64,000 nucleotides of DNA from Verrucomicrobium spinosum DSM 4136 = JCM 18804 (GCF_000172155.1 NZ_ABIZ01000001.1:5303105-5367104); one strand, 5' to 3'; counted from the stretch's first letter, positions 1-8,309 are shown. The notes: generated by a model not told the origin, from the sequence alone. Numbers and translations are program-made.

Positions 1-1414
1 GGCCTGCTCCCAGCCCCTGCAGAAAACCGGGCCGAGATTGTTTGAAGCCCACATTCTCAAATCGCACGCCGCTGACGCCGCCTCCATCTAAGAGCTGAAT
101 CACGATCCCGTTCCTGCCACAATTCTCCACCCGGATGTCCTTGAAAACGATCTGCCCCCACTCTCCCTGGCCCTCACCGTGCATCACACTCATGGCATCC
201 CGGCAGTGAATGATATCAACGTCCTCAAAACGCACGCGATGGAGCGCAGAACGGGCCAGCGGTCCGCAGCGTAACGCCCTTGCACTGGTCAGCGCCATGA
301 GACGGCGCAAGACCACCTGCTCACTCACTGCATCCTCTGGTGAGGTCACAGAAAAGGCATCCTCAGTGGTGTACACCAGGCAGTCCTCGACCAAAGCGCG
401 CTGCGTGCCAGCGAGACGTATCCCATCCACCCTGTCTTCACTGCTCAGGTCATTGATCACTTTCACCCGCCGCATGGCCACATCCTGGCAGTGCGTCGCC
501 GATACAGCCACCGCCGTCGCCTCCTTGCAAATCACCCCCTCCAAAGTCACACAACGCGAGCGCTCCATCGTCACGCAACTCGCCAGCAATCTCTTCCCCT
601 CCCCGTGCTTGGCCGCCCCGGCGAGCGCCAGCCCGCGTGCATCCAGCGTACCCCGCCCAAAGATGCAAACATGCTCCACCCCATCCACTTTGACCAAGGC
701 GGCGGAAGCCGTCTTGCCAGGCGCTGAAGGATAGTCCGGGTAGCTCTCGGCATCATCCCTGCCCTGCAGCACCGCACCGGGAGCCAGATAGAGCTGGGTC
801 CGGCTTCTCAGACGGATTCCCGTGGTGGTGTAGAGCCCGGGAGGCAGCATGACGACGGCCTCATTCGCCAACGCTCCGGCATCGTCACAGGCCTTCTGTA
901 GCACATCCGTCCCGTCCTTGGCACCCGAGCGGTCCAGACTGTAGGGCGGAGCCGTCACATCCAGCACTTTCTGGTGCTCAGGCAGCTCATCCTCAGGCGG
1001 ATCTGCCAGCAACAATAAACGCAAACCATTGACAGTCACCACCATATAGTGGGAGGTGAGCAGGGTGAACTTCAAGCGCCCCCTTTCCATTCGAGTGGGG
1101 ACTTCGCATTTCTCAGGGCTCATTGTCCAATGCCTCACTCCCCCAGGCACTTCCACCTCCACCTCGGCAGAGCCCGGGAGGGTGAGAGGTGCGTAAGTGC
1201 AGTTCAATCTGCCTCCCACCCAATGCTCGATCACCGGCACCTGCTTGTCATTCACCCACACATTGATTACTGGAGGCCGATTCCCCGCATCACGGGCAGC
1301 CACACTCCCCCCGCCAGCCACAAAGAAGACGCCCGCCGTGACCACCAACGCCAGAAGGTGGAAAACAGCTCTCCAACCGGTCTGCACCGGCAATCCGGAG
1401 AATGGCGGCTTCAT
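1..1414 (-). CDS. Secreted right-handed beta-helix glycosidase-like protein (GH28/GH49 type), partial
   Basis: The frame opens at an ATG at 1414 and stays open to the window edge, giving 471 residues with the C-terminus missing. A hydrophobic segment at about residues 18-36 looks like a signal peptide or anchor. A short beta-sandwich-like part follows, with a 'VWVNDKQVPV' motif typical of the N-terminal domain of polysaccharide lyases and dextranase/polygalacturonase relatives. After that comes a 'PYSLDRSGAKDGTDVLQKA' stretch, the usual entry to a pectate-lyase-like beta-helix, and then repeating turns such as 'VTLEGVICKEA' and 'VALRRVKV'-like rungs. Such proteins cut polysaccharides outside the cytoplasm. 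The catalytic Asp cluster cannot be judged because the end is missing, so the substrate is unknown. Fold assignment is fairly safe; the exact family is inference. Confidence 0.8.
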   Translation of the reverse strand, partial: MKPPFSGLPVQTGWRAVFHLLALVVTAGVFFVAGGGSVAARDAGNRPPVINVWVNDKQVPVIEHWVGGRLNCTYAPLTLPGSAEVEVEVPGGVRHWTMSPEKCEVPTRMERGRLKFTLLTSHYMVVTVNGLRLLLLADPPEDELPEHQKVLDVTAPPYSLDRSGAKDGTDVLQKACDDAGALANEAVVMLPPGLYTTTGIRLRSRTQLYLAPGAVLQGRDDAESYPDYPSAPGKTASAALVKVDGVEHVCIFGRGTLDARGLALAGAAKHGEGKRLLASCVTMERSRCVTLEGVICKEATAVAVSATHCQDVAMRRVKVINDLSSEDRVDGIRLAGTQRALVEDCLVYTTEDAFSVTSPEDAVSEQVVLRRLMALTSARALRCGPLARSALHRVRFEDVDIIHCRDAMSVMHGEGQGEWGQIVFKDIRVENCGRNGIVIQLLDGGGVSGVRFENVGFKQSRPGFLQGLGAG

Positions 1415-1570
1415 GGCAAATCGAAGAAGGGGCGCAACTTGCAAGCATCCCACGGCGGACAGTCCTGCTTTGGCCTGTTCACCCCATCCGTTCTTGAGAC
1501 ACTCCCCGCCCGTGCTGCGTTGCGAGAAATTCTTGGTCGGCACCGTTGCCAAACACCCTGACCCTCTCGT

Positions 1571-2292
1571 TCAATTTTCCGCACCCGTCGCCACCTGGAC
1601 AGCTGGCTGCGCTTGGGCCAGACGTTCCAGGGCAGCTTGCATGGTGGCATCTGGCCTCATCACCTGTAGATCCACCGGCTTCACCGCCCCTGCCAGGTCC
1701 AGGACAAAATTCTTCCCCACCGCATCCGAAACAGCGAGTTGAAGCTCAGGATGGTGATACATCCCCTCTCCCACGCGCTGAAAGCCCAGCGTCGTCATGT
1801 ACGACCAGATCTGCAAGTCCGTGGGATGCACCGCCTCACCATTGCGTGTGCGATACCACGGCTGGGTCACCACCAGACGCACTCCCTGCTCCCCGGGGAA
1901 CTCCACCCAGCCAGCCACTCTATAGTCGTCGCCAAAGACCTCATTGGTGAGCGCCAGTCGCTCCAGGTAGAGCTCAATCTCGGAGTCATTGACAACCTCC
2001 ATCGGATGCAGGGTAAACTTGACCACCCGGCCAGCCGTCAGGTCAAACCGCACCTCGTGCTCCGCCCCGGCGGCACGTATCAGGGGAGCAATATGGTTTA
2101 GGAACGCCCTCGGTTCGAGGAATTCAATCGCTCCAGGGCGGCCGCCACCGGATCTGGCGCCGCTGGATTCACCCCATGCTGCGACTCCAGCGCCTCCAGG
2201 GACTCCTCCACCCGCACCGCTGCGTAGGCAGTCAAGGACTCGGGCAGGGTCGAGATTTTGACCGCCGGAAGCTTCACTATGTTTTGATTCAT
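1571..2292 (-). CDS. Polyvalent-type kinase-like protein, copy A, with an apparent -1 frameshift
   Basis: Two overlapping frames make up this gene. The first runs from ATG 2292 to a TAA at 2098-2100 (64 codons). The second, in the -1 frame, is open across the same place and runs on to 1571. The downstream part carries an 'EHEVRFD...RVVKFT' block, then 'YLERLALTNEVFGDD', 'RLVVTQPWY', 'YMTTLGF' and 'SDAVGKNF', and ends near 'VKPVDLQ'. This resembles the kinase-like domain described in phage and plasmid polyvalent proteins; the Lys in RVVKFT and the D-x(4)-N pair fit ATP and metal binding positions. A paralogue at 41965-42695 has the same layout. Neither frame alone gives a complete protein, so this is a frameshifted gene, a programmed -1 frameshift, or a base-call error. 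Function unknown. Confidence 0.6.
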
Positions 2293-2383
2293 GACAGGGC
2301 ATGGTGCAGATTCACCTTCTGGAAATGAAGTCGTCTTTGGCGAAAAAGGAGCTTCGTGCTTCCATCGTGAGTGCGAATAAAAG

Positions 2384-2456
<73 letters not shown>

Positions 2457-2614
2457 TTTTCACAAGGAGCGAAAGCGGACGCATAGTTTACCCGGGAATC
2501 CGATTCGTCTTGCAGAATTTTCACCTAAGTTCGCTCCGTTGGGGAGGCAGCCCTCAGAAGTCAGCAGCGAACTCCTCACTCATTCCCACCATGATCCTCC
2601 GGCTCTCGCCAAAC

Positions 2615-2896
2615 TCAGTCTCCGGTCTCTGAAAGCTTCCCCTCGCCCGCCTCGACAAGCCTTTGCAACTGCGCTCTGGCATCCCAGTCATCGGGCGCGG
2701 GCAAACCACGGCTGTACCATCGGCACCCTGCTGTCGCCCATCGCTTCCTGGCGTCTTCATAGCTGATACCCCTGTCATCGTCGTCCACCCCAAACTGAAA
2801 ACCACAACTCGGACATATTTCATAGGAACCGCCCCCGGAAGGGGCACGAGGAGGCTCACGCAAGGCCGGATAGCCGCAGACAGGACAGGTGTTCAT
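2615..2896 (-). CDS. CPCC-family cysteine-rich zinc-ribbon protein, possible immunity partner
   Basis: A 93-residue acidic protein if started at ATG 2896. An upstream TTG at 2923 overlaps the stop codon of the preceding gene and is a possible alternative start. Two Cys pairs, C4-P-V-C7 and C28-P-S-C31, form a zinc ribbon, followed by 'FGVDDDDRGISYEDAR' and 'CRWYS...PDDWD'. This matches the CPCC cysteine-rich family (Pfam Cys_rich_CPCC). It lies 23 nt downstream of the secreted toxin-like gene on the same strand, so the two are almost certainly cotranscribed. Small acidic cytoplasmic proteins placed directly after a polymorphic-toxin gene are often immunity proteins; that role is inference from position, acidity and size. 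No signal peptide is seen. Confidence 0.75.
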   Translation of the reverse strand: MNTCPVCGYPALREPPRAPSGGGSYEICPSCGFQFGVDDDDRGISYEDARKRWATAGCRWYSRGLPAPDDWDARAQLQRLVEAGEGKLSETGD

Positions 2897-2919
2897 GGGA
2901 GATTGGGGGATGGGAGAGA

Positions 2920-3648
2920 TCAAGGCTTCCTCAGTCTTACCGGGCGGCCAGGTTGCCGGTCCCAGTATCCGGGGCTGCCAGGTTTGAAGAAAGTCTTCGT
3001 CGTACCGTCCCGATTGTACGCGGCAAAAGCCCCGCTGCCAGGATCGAAAACGCGCAGCGTGCCATCAGAAGCGTCCGCCTTGGCTGGCAACCCCTCGGCC
3101 ATCGCTCGCTGTAGAAATTCCCATGCCTGCCGCGCATAGTCCTCCTCACTCTTCGCACCGAAGTCGGGGCCATGTCGCTCAAAGTGATCCCGCAGACTCG
3201 GCAGGTAACCCCAGGTGATCCGGGCAGGCGGGGCCCGTGGCGCGGCCGGGGATTCTGCCAGGGGCTTCTTCTTGAGGAGAGCCCCCTCAGCGGTCTCCCC
3301 TTTCTGCGGCAGGGTGAACTGTCCGGACTTGAGCCGGACCTTGGCCGTGCCCACTGCATAGTAGTAGGTGGTGCCGGGCATCAAACTGTCCAGAGTCACG
3401 GAGTGCTGCACGGCCACCCCATCCCCCGCTTTCCACTCCAGCTTGTCTGGCACCAGTCCGTAACGGACGCGGGTGCCACATTCTGCATCTGTGCGCCAGT
3501 TCAGCGTCACTTGTGTTCCCGAGGCTGCCACCACCACCTCCGGTCCCTGGGTCACCTCCACCGCCCCCACTCCTCCCACCAGGGAGATCAGCATCCCTAC
3601 TGCTGCCCCTATCCTCATCATCCAGCGCCATCGGTCAATGCCCATCAT
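2920..3648 (-). CDS. Secreted FN3 protein with a C-terminal polymorphic-toxin-like nuclease domain
   Basis: 242 residues from ATG 3648. An N-terminal signal peptide ('MMRIGAAVGMLISLVGGVGA') is followed by a fibronectin-III-like domain at about residues 32-115, of the type that opens purple acid phosphatases ('TYYYAVGT'). A Pro/Lys-rich linker spans about 116-145. The last 90 residues carry 'LRDHFERHGPDFGAKSEEDY', 'FDPGSGAFAAYNRDGTTKTF' and 'GSPGYWDRQPG'. That tail closely resembles the C-terminal tips of bacterial polymorphic toxins, probably of the Barnase-EndoU-ColicinE5/D-RelE-like (BECR) nuclease group, with His155 and His159 as candidate catalytic residues. Assignment to BECR is from memory of the motif. 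The CPCC gene follows directly. The protein lacks RHS, CdiA or WXG carriers and has only a Sec signal, so how it would reach a target is unclear. Confidence 0.7.
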   Translation of the reverse strand: MMGIDRWRWMMRIGAAVGMLISLVGGVGAVEVTQGPEVVVAASGTQVTLNWRTDAECGTRVRYGLVPDKLEWKAGDGVAVQHSVTLDSLMPGTTYYYAVGTAKVRLKSGQFTLPQKGETAEGALLKKKPLAESPAAPRAPPARITWGYLPSLRDHFERHGPDFGAKSEEDYARQAWEFLQRAMAEGLPAKADASDGTLRVFDPGSGAFAAYNRDGTTKTFFKPGSPGYWDRQPGRPVRLRKP

Positions 3649-3753
3649 CCTCAAAGGCTAGCGAAGAAAAAAATGAGGATCAAGCGCAAGAAACAACACT
3701 TTCCAGTTGCGCGGTTTCGAGTGCTCGGCATACTAGCGGTCCCTCAAACGAAA

Positions 3754-3826
3754 GGCTCGGTAGCTCAGTCGGTAGAGCAGAGGATTGAAAATCCTCGTGT
3801 CGGCGGTTCGATTCCGTCCCGAGCCA
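3754..3826 (+). tRNA. tRNA-Phe (anticodon GAA)
   Basis: A 73-nt cloverleaf. The acceptor stem is GGCTCGG/CCGAGCC, the D arm contains TAGCTCAGTCGGTAGAGC, the anticodon arm is GAGGA-TTGAAAA-TCCTC, and the T arm is GGCGG-TTCGATT-CCGTC. The discriminator is A and no CCA is encoded. It faces away from the tRNA-Ile2 at 2384-2456; the toxin-like and CPCC genes lie between the two. Confidence 0.96.
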
Positions 3827-4291
3827 CTTTCTTCCCCATTTAGCTGGAAGAATTTGGATGCAGACACCCCACCCTGCATATCGCCTCTCAACTGGCCTTT
3901 TGCCTTGGTTTCAGGAATGCACCTATCATGCGGGGCACAGGGTTCGTTTGGAGAGGGTCTTTATCGCACTACGGGTTCTTAAGGCCCGCCTCCCCTTCGG
4001 GCCAGATCTGGCGCAGAGCATTGCCCACCTCTGCAGCCCATGATTGCAGCTCCGCAACTCGCAGCCTGTCTGCAAGCCTGCTTGGAGTGAACCGATTCCT
4101 CGTTCACCCCACCCTCTTTCCCGTTGGCACGGTTTCAGGAGTCCACGACATGCATTGCTCCATAGACAAAAGAGGGAGCCCGGACCGGATCACGGAGCAT
4201 CCGTTGGACATCTGCCGCTCCATCCGTGCCAGGCTATATCGGTTTTGCCCATGGGACATCCAAAACCCTGACGCCCCCCTTTAACGCGAAG
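3827..4291. other. Non-coding stretch between tRNA-Phe and the HU gene
   Basis: Short open frames exist on both strands but none shows a start context, signal peptide, domain motif or coding bias that I can support. No copy of the repeat families seen elsewhere in the window was recognised here. A strong hairpin at 4292-4326 marks its right-hand end. Confidence 0.5.
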
Positions 4292-4326
4292 TGGCCAGCC
4301 TGACGCTCATGCGTCGAGGCTGGCCA
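4292..4326 (-). terminator. Hairpin downstream of the HU gene
   Basis: A near-perfect stem with a 4-nt TCAT loop: TGGCCAGCCTGACGC pairs with GCGTCGAGGCTGGCCA, with one bulged G. It lies 33 nt past the HU stop codon. No T run follows on the minus strand, so it may stabilise the mRNA end or act as a non-canonical terminator. Confidence 0.5.
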
Positions 4327-4359
4327 GGAATGGGAGCTTCTGTACGAGAGATCCGGGGT

Positions 4360-4689
4360 CTAGGCGACCATGTCCTTGAGCTTCTTCAAGGGGCGAACCT
4401 TCACCACGGTGGAGGCAGGCTTCGCCTTGAAGACGGTCGGCTCCTTGGTGAACGGGTTGATTCCCTTGCGGGCCTTGACCGCCGGCTTGCGGACGGTCTT
4501 GATCTGCAAGAGGCCCGGAAGAACGAACTCACCCACGGAGTTTTTCTTCAGGTGGGAGCTGATGATCTCCGTGAGGCTGTCCAAGACGGCGGAGACCTGC
4601 TTGCGGCTGAGTTCCGTGTCCTGCGTGATTTGCTCCAGAATCTGGGTTTTGGAGAAACGGTCTTTGATGGTTGCTGCTTTTTTCGCCAT
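4360..4689 (-). CDS. HU-family histone-like DNA-binding protein
   Basis: 109 residues, basic throughout. The order is a helical N-terminal part ('KTQILEQITQDTELSRKQVS', about 14-33), the 'GEFVLPGLLQIKTV' strand region, and the arm 'GINPFTKEPTVFKAKPAST' with the conserved Pro that intercalates DNA. The tail is Lys-rich. HU dimers bind and bend DNA in the nucleoid. The length is slightly more than the usual 90 because of a basic N-terminal extension (MAKKAATIKDR), which is common in this phylum. Transcribed alone, with a hairpin downstream. Confidence 0.93.
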   Translation of the reverse strand: MAKKAATIKDRFSKTQILEQITQDTELSRKQVSAVLDSLTEIISSHLKKNSVGEFVLPGLLQIKTVRKPAVKARKGINPFTKEPTVFKAKPASTVVKVRPLKKLKDMVA

Positions 4690-4847
4690 GGGAAGAAATT
4701 GTGCAAAAATCTCCGTAGAGTCAAGGCTCCAACCGCGGGGTAAGGCGCTATTTCAGCGGGAAAACACGGTCTTGAGGGCAGAATTCACGATTTGGCACTG
4801 CATCAGCCGGTTTAGGGAGAGACGTACCTAGCCGCAGTCATTCCATC

Positions 4848-5531
4848 ATGAACCCTTCTGAAAGCCCCTTCTCCGACCCCAAAGCCGTAGCCGACTATGC
4901 CGAGAAACCCGCCCGTCTGGTCCCGGGTTTTGCGAGTCTGCAGCGCATGACATCCCTGCTGCTCGCAGAGCGCACCCCCGCTACCGGTCGGGTCCTGGTG
5001 TTGGGAGCAGGTGGCGGACTGGAACTCAAAGAATTCGCCACAGCGCATCCCGGCTGGGAGTTTGATGGAGTCGATCCTTCCGCAGAAATGTTGAAGCTGG
5101 CCACCCAAACCCTGGGCCCACTTGCCTCCAGAGTCCGGCTTCACCAAGGCTATATCGATGCAGCTCCCGAGGGGCCATTTGATTCAGCGTCCTGCCTGCT
5201 GACTCTGCATTTTGTGCCCCGTGAAGAACGACTGCCCACCCTGCGGCATGTGCACCAGCGACTTAAAAGCGGTGCGCCATTCGTGGCCGCGCATCTCAGC
5301 TTCCCGCAAGCGGAGCCAGAGCGCTCGCTCTGGTTTTCACGCTATGTCGCCTTTGCCGTGGCCTCGGGCATCGATCCCGCCATGGCTGAAAAAGCCGTGC
5401 CCACCATGCAGGCCAGGCTCGACATCCTGGACCCTGCAGAGGAAGAAGCCCTGCTGCGCGAAGCAGGCTTCACGGACGTCAGCCTGTTCTATACCGGGTT
5501 CACCTTTCGTGGATGGGTGGCGTATGCGTGA
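4848..5531 (+). CDS. Class I SAM-dependent methyltransferase
   Basis: 227 residues from ATG 4848. The Rossmann SAM-binding core starts with motif I 'VLVLGAGGGLELKEFA' (about 50-65), then an acidic residue after strand 2 ('FDGVDPSAEML', about 77-87), and a post-motif 'FDSASCLLTLHFVPREERLP'. The C-terminal third is helical and ends with 'FYTGFTFRGWVAYA'. It resembles small-molecule methyltransferases of the UbiE/Methyltransf_25 type. The substrate cannot be told; neighbours give no clue. No operon partner is evident. Confidence 0.85.
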   Translation: MNPSESPFSDPKAVADYAEKPARLVPGFASLQRMTSLLLAERTPATGRVLVLGAGGGLELKEFATAHPGWEFDGVDPSAEMLKLATQTLGPLASRVRLHQGYIDAAPEGPFDSASCLLTLHFVPREERLPTLRHVHQRLKSGAPFVAAHLSFPQAEPERSLWFSRYVAFAVASGIDPAMAEKAVPTMQARLDILDPAEEEALLREAGFTDVSLFYTGFTFRGWVAYA

Positions 5532-6139
5532 GTGGGAGGGAAACTTCTACGCACCCAGGGGCACTTGATACAGGTTCCCCTCGCGGCCATGGAGATCCCC
5601 TTGGGCACGCGGTCGCATTCCACGGGTGAACATCGCACACGAGGAAATTTTTGCCTGCCAAGGAACCCTGGATGCGATGTCATGTGCTGCCTGACGTTTG
5701 CGGCAAGATGCCGCCAACAGCACGCAGGGATGCGTGCGCTCCCCGAGCTTCCCAGGCACTGGCCATTTTGAGAAACGCCCAGACCGCGTTTCACCCCCCA
5801 GGTTCCTAGGCAGGCACTCCACGAACTTGGCGTGGGAAGCATGCCACCCCGCCCCGCATAGACAACGGTCATCGTTGCGGCAACACTCACCTCTGAGGCC
5901 TGCCACTTCCAGCTTGATTGCGTTCAGCCTTGTCGCCTTGGGCATGGTGCTGACGCCGGTGGCCCAACATGATCTACCTGGTCTCACGCACCATCTGCCA
6001 GGGCCAGACACCCCTCCTCCCGCAGTTCATCAAGGTACAACACGGCAGGGTGCTCACGCAGGCTCTGGCCCTTGGCACCTGGCGGTCGAATCAAGGAAAT
6101 AAACAATCCTCACACAGCCAGATCAAGATGCGCAGACAC
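5532..6139. other. Non-coding region holding a dispersed repeat
   Basis: About 600 bases without a convincing gene. It contains the 120-nt dispersed repeat at 5670-5791. On the minus strand near 6003-6090 a short frame reads 'GQSLREHPAVLYLDELREEG' before a stop; this looks protein-like and may be the tail of a lost gene, but it is too short to name. Confidence 0.5.
5670..5791 (+). repeat. Dispersed intergenic repeat, copy 1
   Basis: About 120 nt beginning GGATGCGATGTCATGTGCTG and including GCGGCAAGATGCCGC and ACGCAGGGATGCGTGCGCTC. A second copy in the same orientation lies at 32161-32283 with scattered substitutions. The first half can fold: GTGCTG pairs with CAGCAC around an inner TGCGGC-AAGA-TGCCGC type stem. 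No protein is encoded convincingly on either strand. Confidence 0.85.
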
Positions 6140-6172
6140 AAAAAAGGAGCCTCTGTAGAGGCTCCTTTTTTT
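6140..6172. terminator. Bidirectional rho-independent terminator
   Basis: AAAAAAGGAGCCTC-TGTA-GAGGCTCCTTTTTT: a GC-rich stem with A run on one side and T run on the other. It lies 37 nt past the stop of the DUF1552 gene on the minus strand and can terminate from either direction. Confidence 0.92.
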
Positions 6173-6209
6173 ATGATTCAAGCTGGACTGGCCCATTCCA
6201 GCGTCCTCC

Positions 6210-7553
6210 TCAAATCCCCTGCAGCACACCCGTGCTGTCGCCCACGCGCTCGGCGTTGACGCCCATGCGATCCAGCATGGAGAGATAGAGGTTGGTCATC
6301 GGCACCTTGTCCTTGAGGGCGATGTGACGCCCAGGGTTAAGCGTACCATTCGCACGCCCCGCCACCAGCACGGGCAGGCGGTCATGGTCGTGGGCATTGC
6401 CATCACTGATGCCGCCACCGTACACGATCATGGAGGTGTCGAGCAGGGACTTGTCACCTTCCTTGGAGGCCTTCATGCGCTCCAGGAAATAGGCAAACTG
6501 CTGCACATAGAACTGGTCAATCTTCGCGATCTTCTCCAGCTTCTCCGGGTTGTTCTGGTGGTGGGAGATGTTGTGGTGCGAGTCCGGCACGCCGATCTCC
6601 GGGAAACTCCGGTTGCTGCCGTCATGCGCCAGCAGGAAGGTGGCGATGCGGGTCGAGTCCGTCTGGAAGGCCAGCAGCAGCAGATCAAACATGAGGCGGA
6701 TGTGCTCCTGCGTCGTCGAGGGCACCCCGGCGGGCACCTGCACGCCGGAAGGCAGCACCACTTTCATGGTCTCCGACTTCTGGATGCGCTGCTCAATGTC
6801 GCGCACGGAGGAGAAGTACTCGTCCAGCTTGCGATTGTCGTTTCCGGAAAGACGCTTTTGCAGGCTCTTGGCATCGGCCATGACGAAGTCCAGAATGCTC
6901 TTCTGGTACTTCATCCTCCGCTGGGCCTCTGCGGAATTCCCGCCAGCGGCAACGGTGCCGAAGAGACGCTCAAACACCAGACGCGGGTCCATCTCAGGAG
7001 CCATCGGCATGGACTCCGTCTTCCAGGAAAGGTTGAACTGATAAGCACAGCTGTACCCGGAGTCGCACTTGCCTGAGCTGCGGTCGCCGTCCGTGCTCAA
7101 CTCCAATGAAGAGAGCCGGGTGAGATGCCCCAACTGGGAGGCCGCAATCTGGTCCACGCTCTGGCCGATGCGGATGTCATTGCCAGCGGTCTTCTTCGCC
7201 TGGCAACCAGTCAGGAAGGTAGCCGTGGCACGGGCGTGGTCTCCAGCTCCGTCCCCGTTGGATTCCGCCTTGTCGTGGGCAAGATTGGAGATGACCGAGA
7301 AATCATTCCGCAGGCCCGCCAGCGGCTGCAGCGTGGGGGAAAGTTCGTACCCAGCTCCCTCGCCTTTCACGTTCCACTTGTGCACGTTCACCCCGTTGGG
7401 AATGTAGAGGAAAGCCATCCGGGAAATTGCCTCGGGAGCCTTCTCCGCCGCGAATGCCCTGAATCCGAAAGACTCCAATGCAGGCAAAGCCAGCAACGTG
7501 CTGGCGCTGCGGAGAAACGCCCGGCGGGAAACTTGTGATGCAGAGGTGGACAT
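6210..7553 (-). CDS. DUF1552 exported protein, copy 1
   Basis: 447 residues. The N-terminus has a Tat-type signal ('SRRAFLRSASTLLALPALES'), followed by the DUF1552 core: 'FLYIPNGVNVHKWNV', 'YELSPTLQPLAGLR', 'FLTGCQAKKT', 'LDEYFSSVRDIEQRIQ', 'HDGSNRSFPEIGVPDSHHNI' and 'IVYGGGISDGNAHDHD'. DUF1552 proteins are distantly related to sulfatase/DUF1501-type exported proteins and are almost confined to Planctomycetota, Verrucomicrobiota and some Acidobacteriota and Myxococcota. They are usually encoded right after a DUF1592 cytochrome gene. Here no DUF1592 gene adjoins it. It is divergent from the copper protein gene at 7837, with 283 bp between. The enzymatic role is not established. Confidence 0.92.
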   Translation of the reverse strand: MSTSASQVSRRAFLRSASTLLALPALESFGFRAFAAEKAPEAISRMAFLYIPNGVNVHKWNVKGEGAGYELSPTLQPLAGLRNDFSVISNLAHDKAESNGDGAGDHARATATFLTGCQAKKTAGNDIRIGQSVDQIAASQLGHLTRLSSLELSTDGDRSSGKCDSGYSCAYQFNLSWKTESMPMAPEMDPRLVFERLFGTVAAGGNSAEAQRRMKYQKSILDFVMADAKSLQKRLSGNDNRKLDEYFSSVRDIEQRIQKSETMKVVLPSGVQVPAGVPSTTQEHIRLMFDLLLLAFQTDSTRIATFLLAHDGSNRSFPEIGVPDSHHNISHHQNNPEKLEKIAKIDQFYVQQFAYFLERMKASKEGDKSLLDTSMIVYGGGISDGNAHDHDRLPVLVAGRANGTLNPGRHIALKDKVPMTNLYLSMLDRMGVNAERVGDSTGVLQGI

Positions 7554-7836
7554 GGTCGCTAAGTAGAAAAGGGGGGATTTTCGAAAGGGAGGTTCTTAAT
7601 ACGGTACGCTTGACAGGCCGTTAAACTTTCGCGCTTGCTGGCTTCCTGCAAAAGAATCTCAGCAGACACCATGCCGCGAATCCGGGGGCAAATTGTTGCG
7701 AACGCGGCAAATTTTTTTGAGGCAGGTCCCCCGCCTTTTCGTTTGCAAAAGCCCTCCCATTGAGTCCGTTTGTCACGTGCCCTGTTTCGTGCCTGCCGCG
7801 AAGCAGGCCGACCAACACCCACCATTGCCTAAATAA

Positions 7837-8289
7837 ATGATCCGTACTCTGCTCACCGCCGCCTGCGCACTGACGCTGCTCTCCAATGTGGCCCGCGCCC
7901 AGGATGTGTCCATCACCATCAAGCCGGACAACGCCAACCCCCTCATGTACGACACCAAGACCTTCACCGTGAAAGCCGGTCAGAAGGTGAAGGTGACTTT
8001 TGAGAACAAGAGCGCCGTGCCCCAGCCTCACAACTTCCTCGTGGTCAAGCCCGGCACCTTGCAGAAGGTCGGCGCCCTTGCCAACGGCATGCTGAGCGAC
8101 CCGCAGGCGATGACCAAGAACTACATCCCCGAGTCCACGGACATCCTGTTCCACACGAAGCTCATTCAGCCCGGCCAGACCGAGTCCCTTGAGTTCACCG
8201 CTCCCGCAGACGCTGGTGACTACCCCTACCTTTGCACGTTCCCCGGCCACTGGATGCTCATGCAGGGCACCATGAAGGTCGAGAAATAA
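7837..8289 (+). CDS. Azurin/plastocyanin-like blue copper protein
   Basis: 150 residues with a Sec signal peptide cut after about residue 21 (ARAQ). The fold is a cupredoxin: the first ligand His65 lies in 'VPQPHNFLVV' and the rest sit in the C-terminal 'YLCTFPGHWMLM' loop as Cys133, His138 and Met142. This is the azurin-type C-x(4)-H-x(3)-M arrangement, so a type 1 copper electron carrier in the periplasm is expected. Similar azurin-like domains act as electron acceptors next to PVC-type dehydrogenases. A rho-independent terminator follows, so the gene is monocistronic. Confidence 0.92.
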   Translation: MIRTLLTAACALTLLSNVARAQDVSITIKPDNANPLMYDTKTFTVKAGQKVKVTFENKSAVPQPHNFLVVKPGTLQKVGALANGMLSDPQAMTKNYIPESTDILFHTKLIQPGQTESLEFTAPADAGDYPYLCTFPGHWMLMQGTMKVEK

Positions 8290-8309
8290 GCCTCTCCGAT
8301 CTCCGTACA

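Noticed and set aside
5547-6011. A 154-codon minus-strand frame over the dispersed repeat
   Set aside because: The same kind of spurious frame appears in the second repeat copy; its composition is Cys/Arg/Trp-rich and tracks the repeat rather than a protein.
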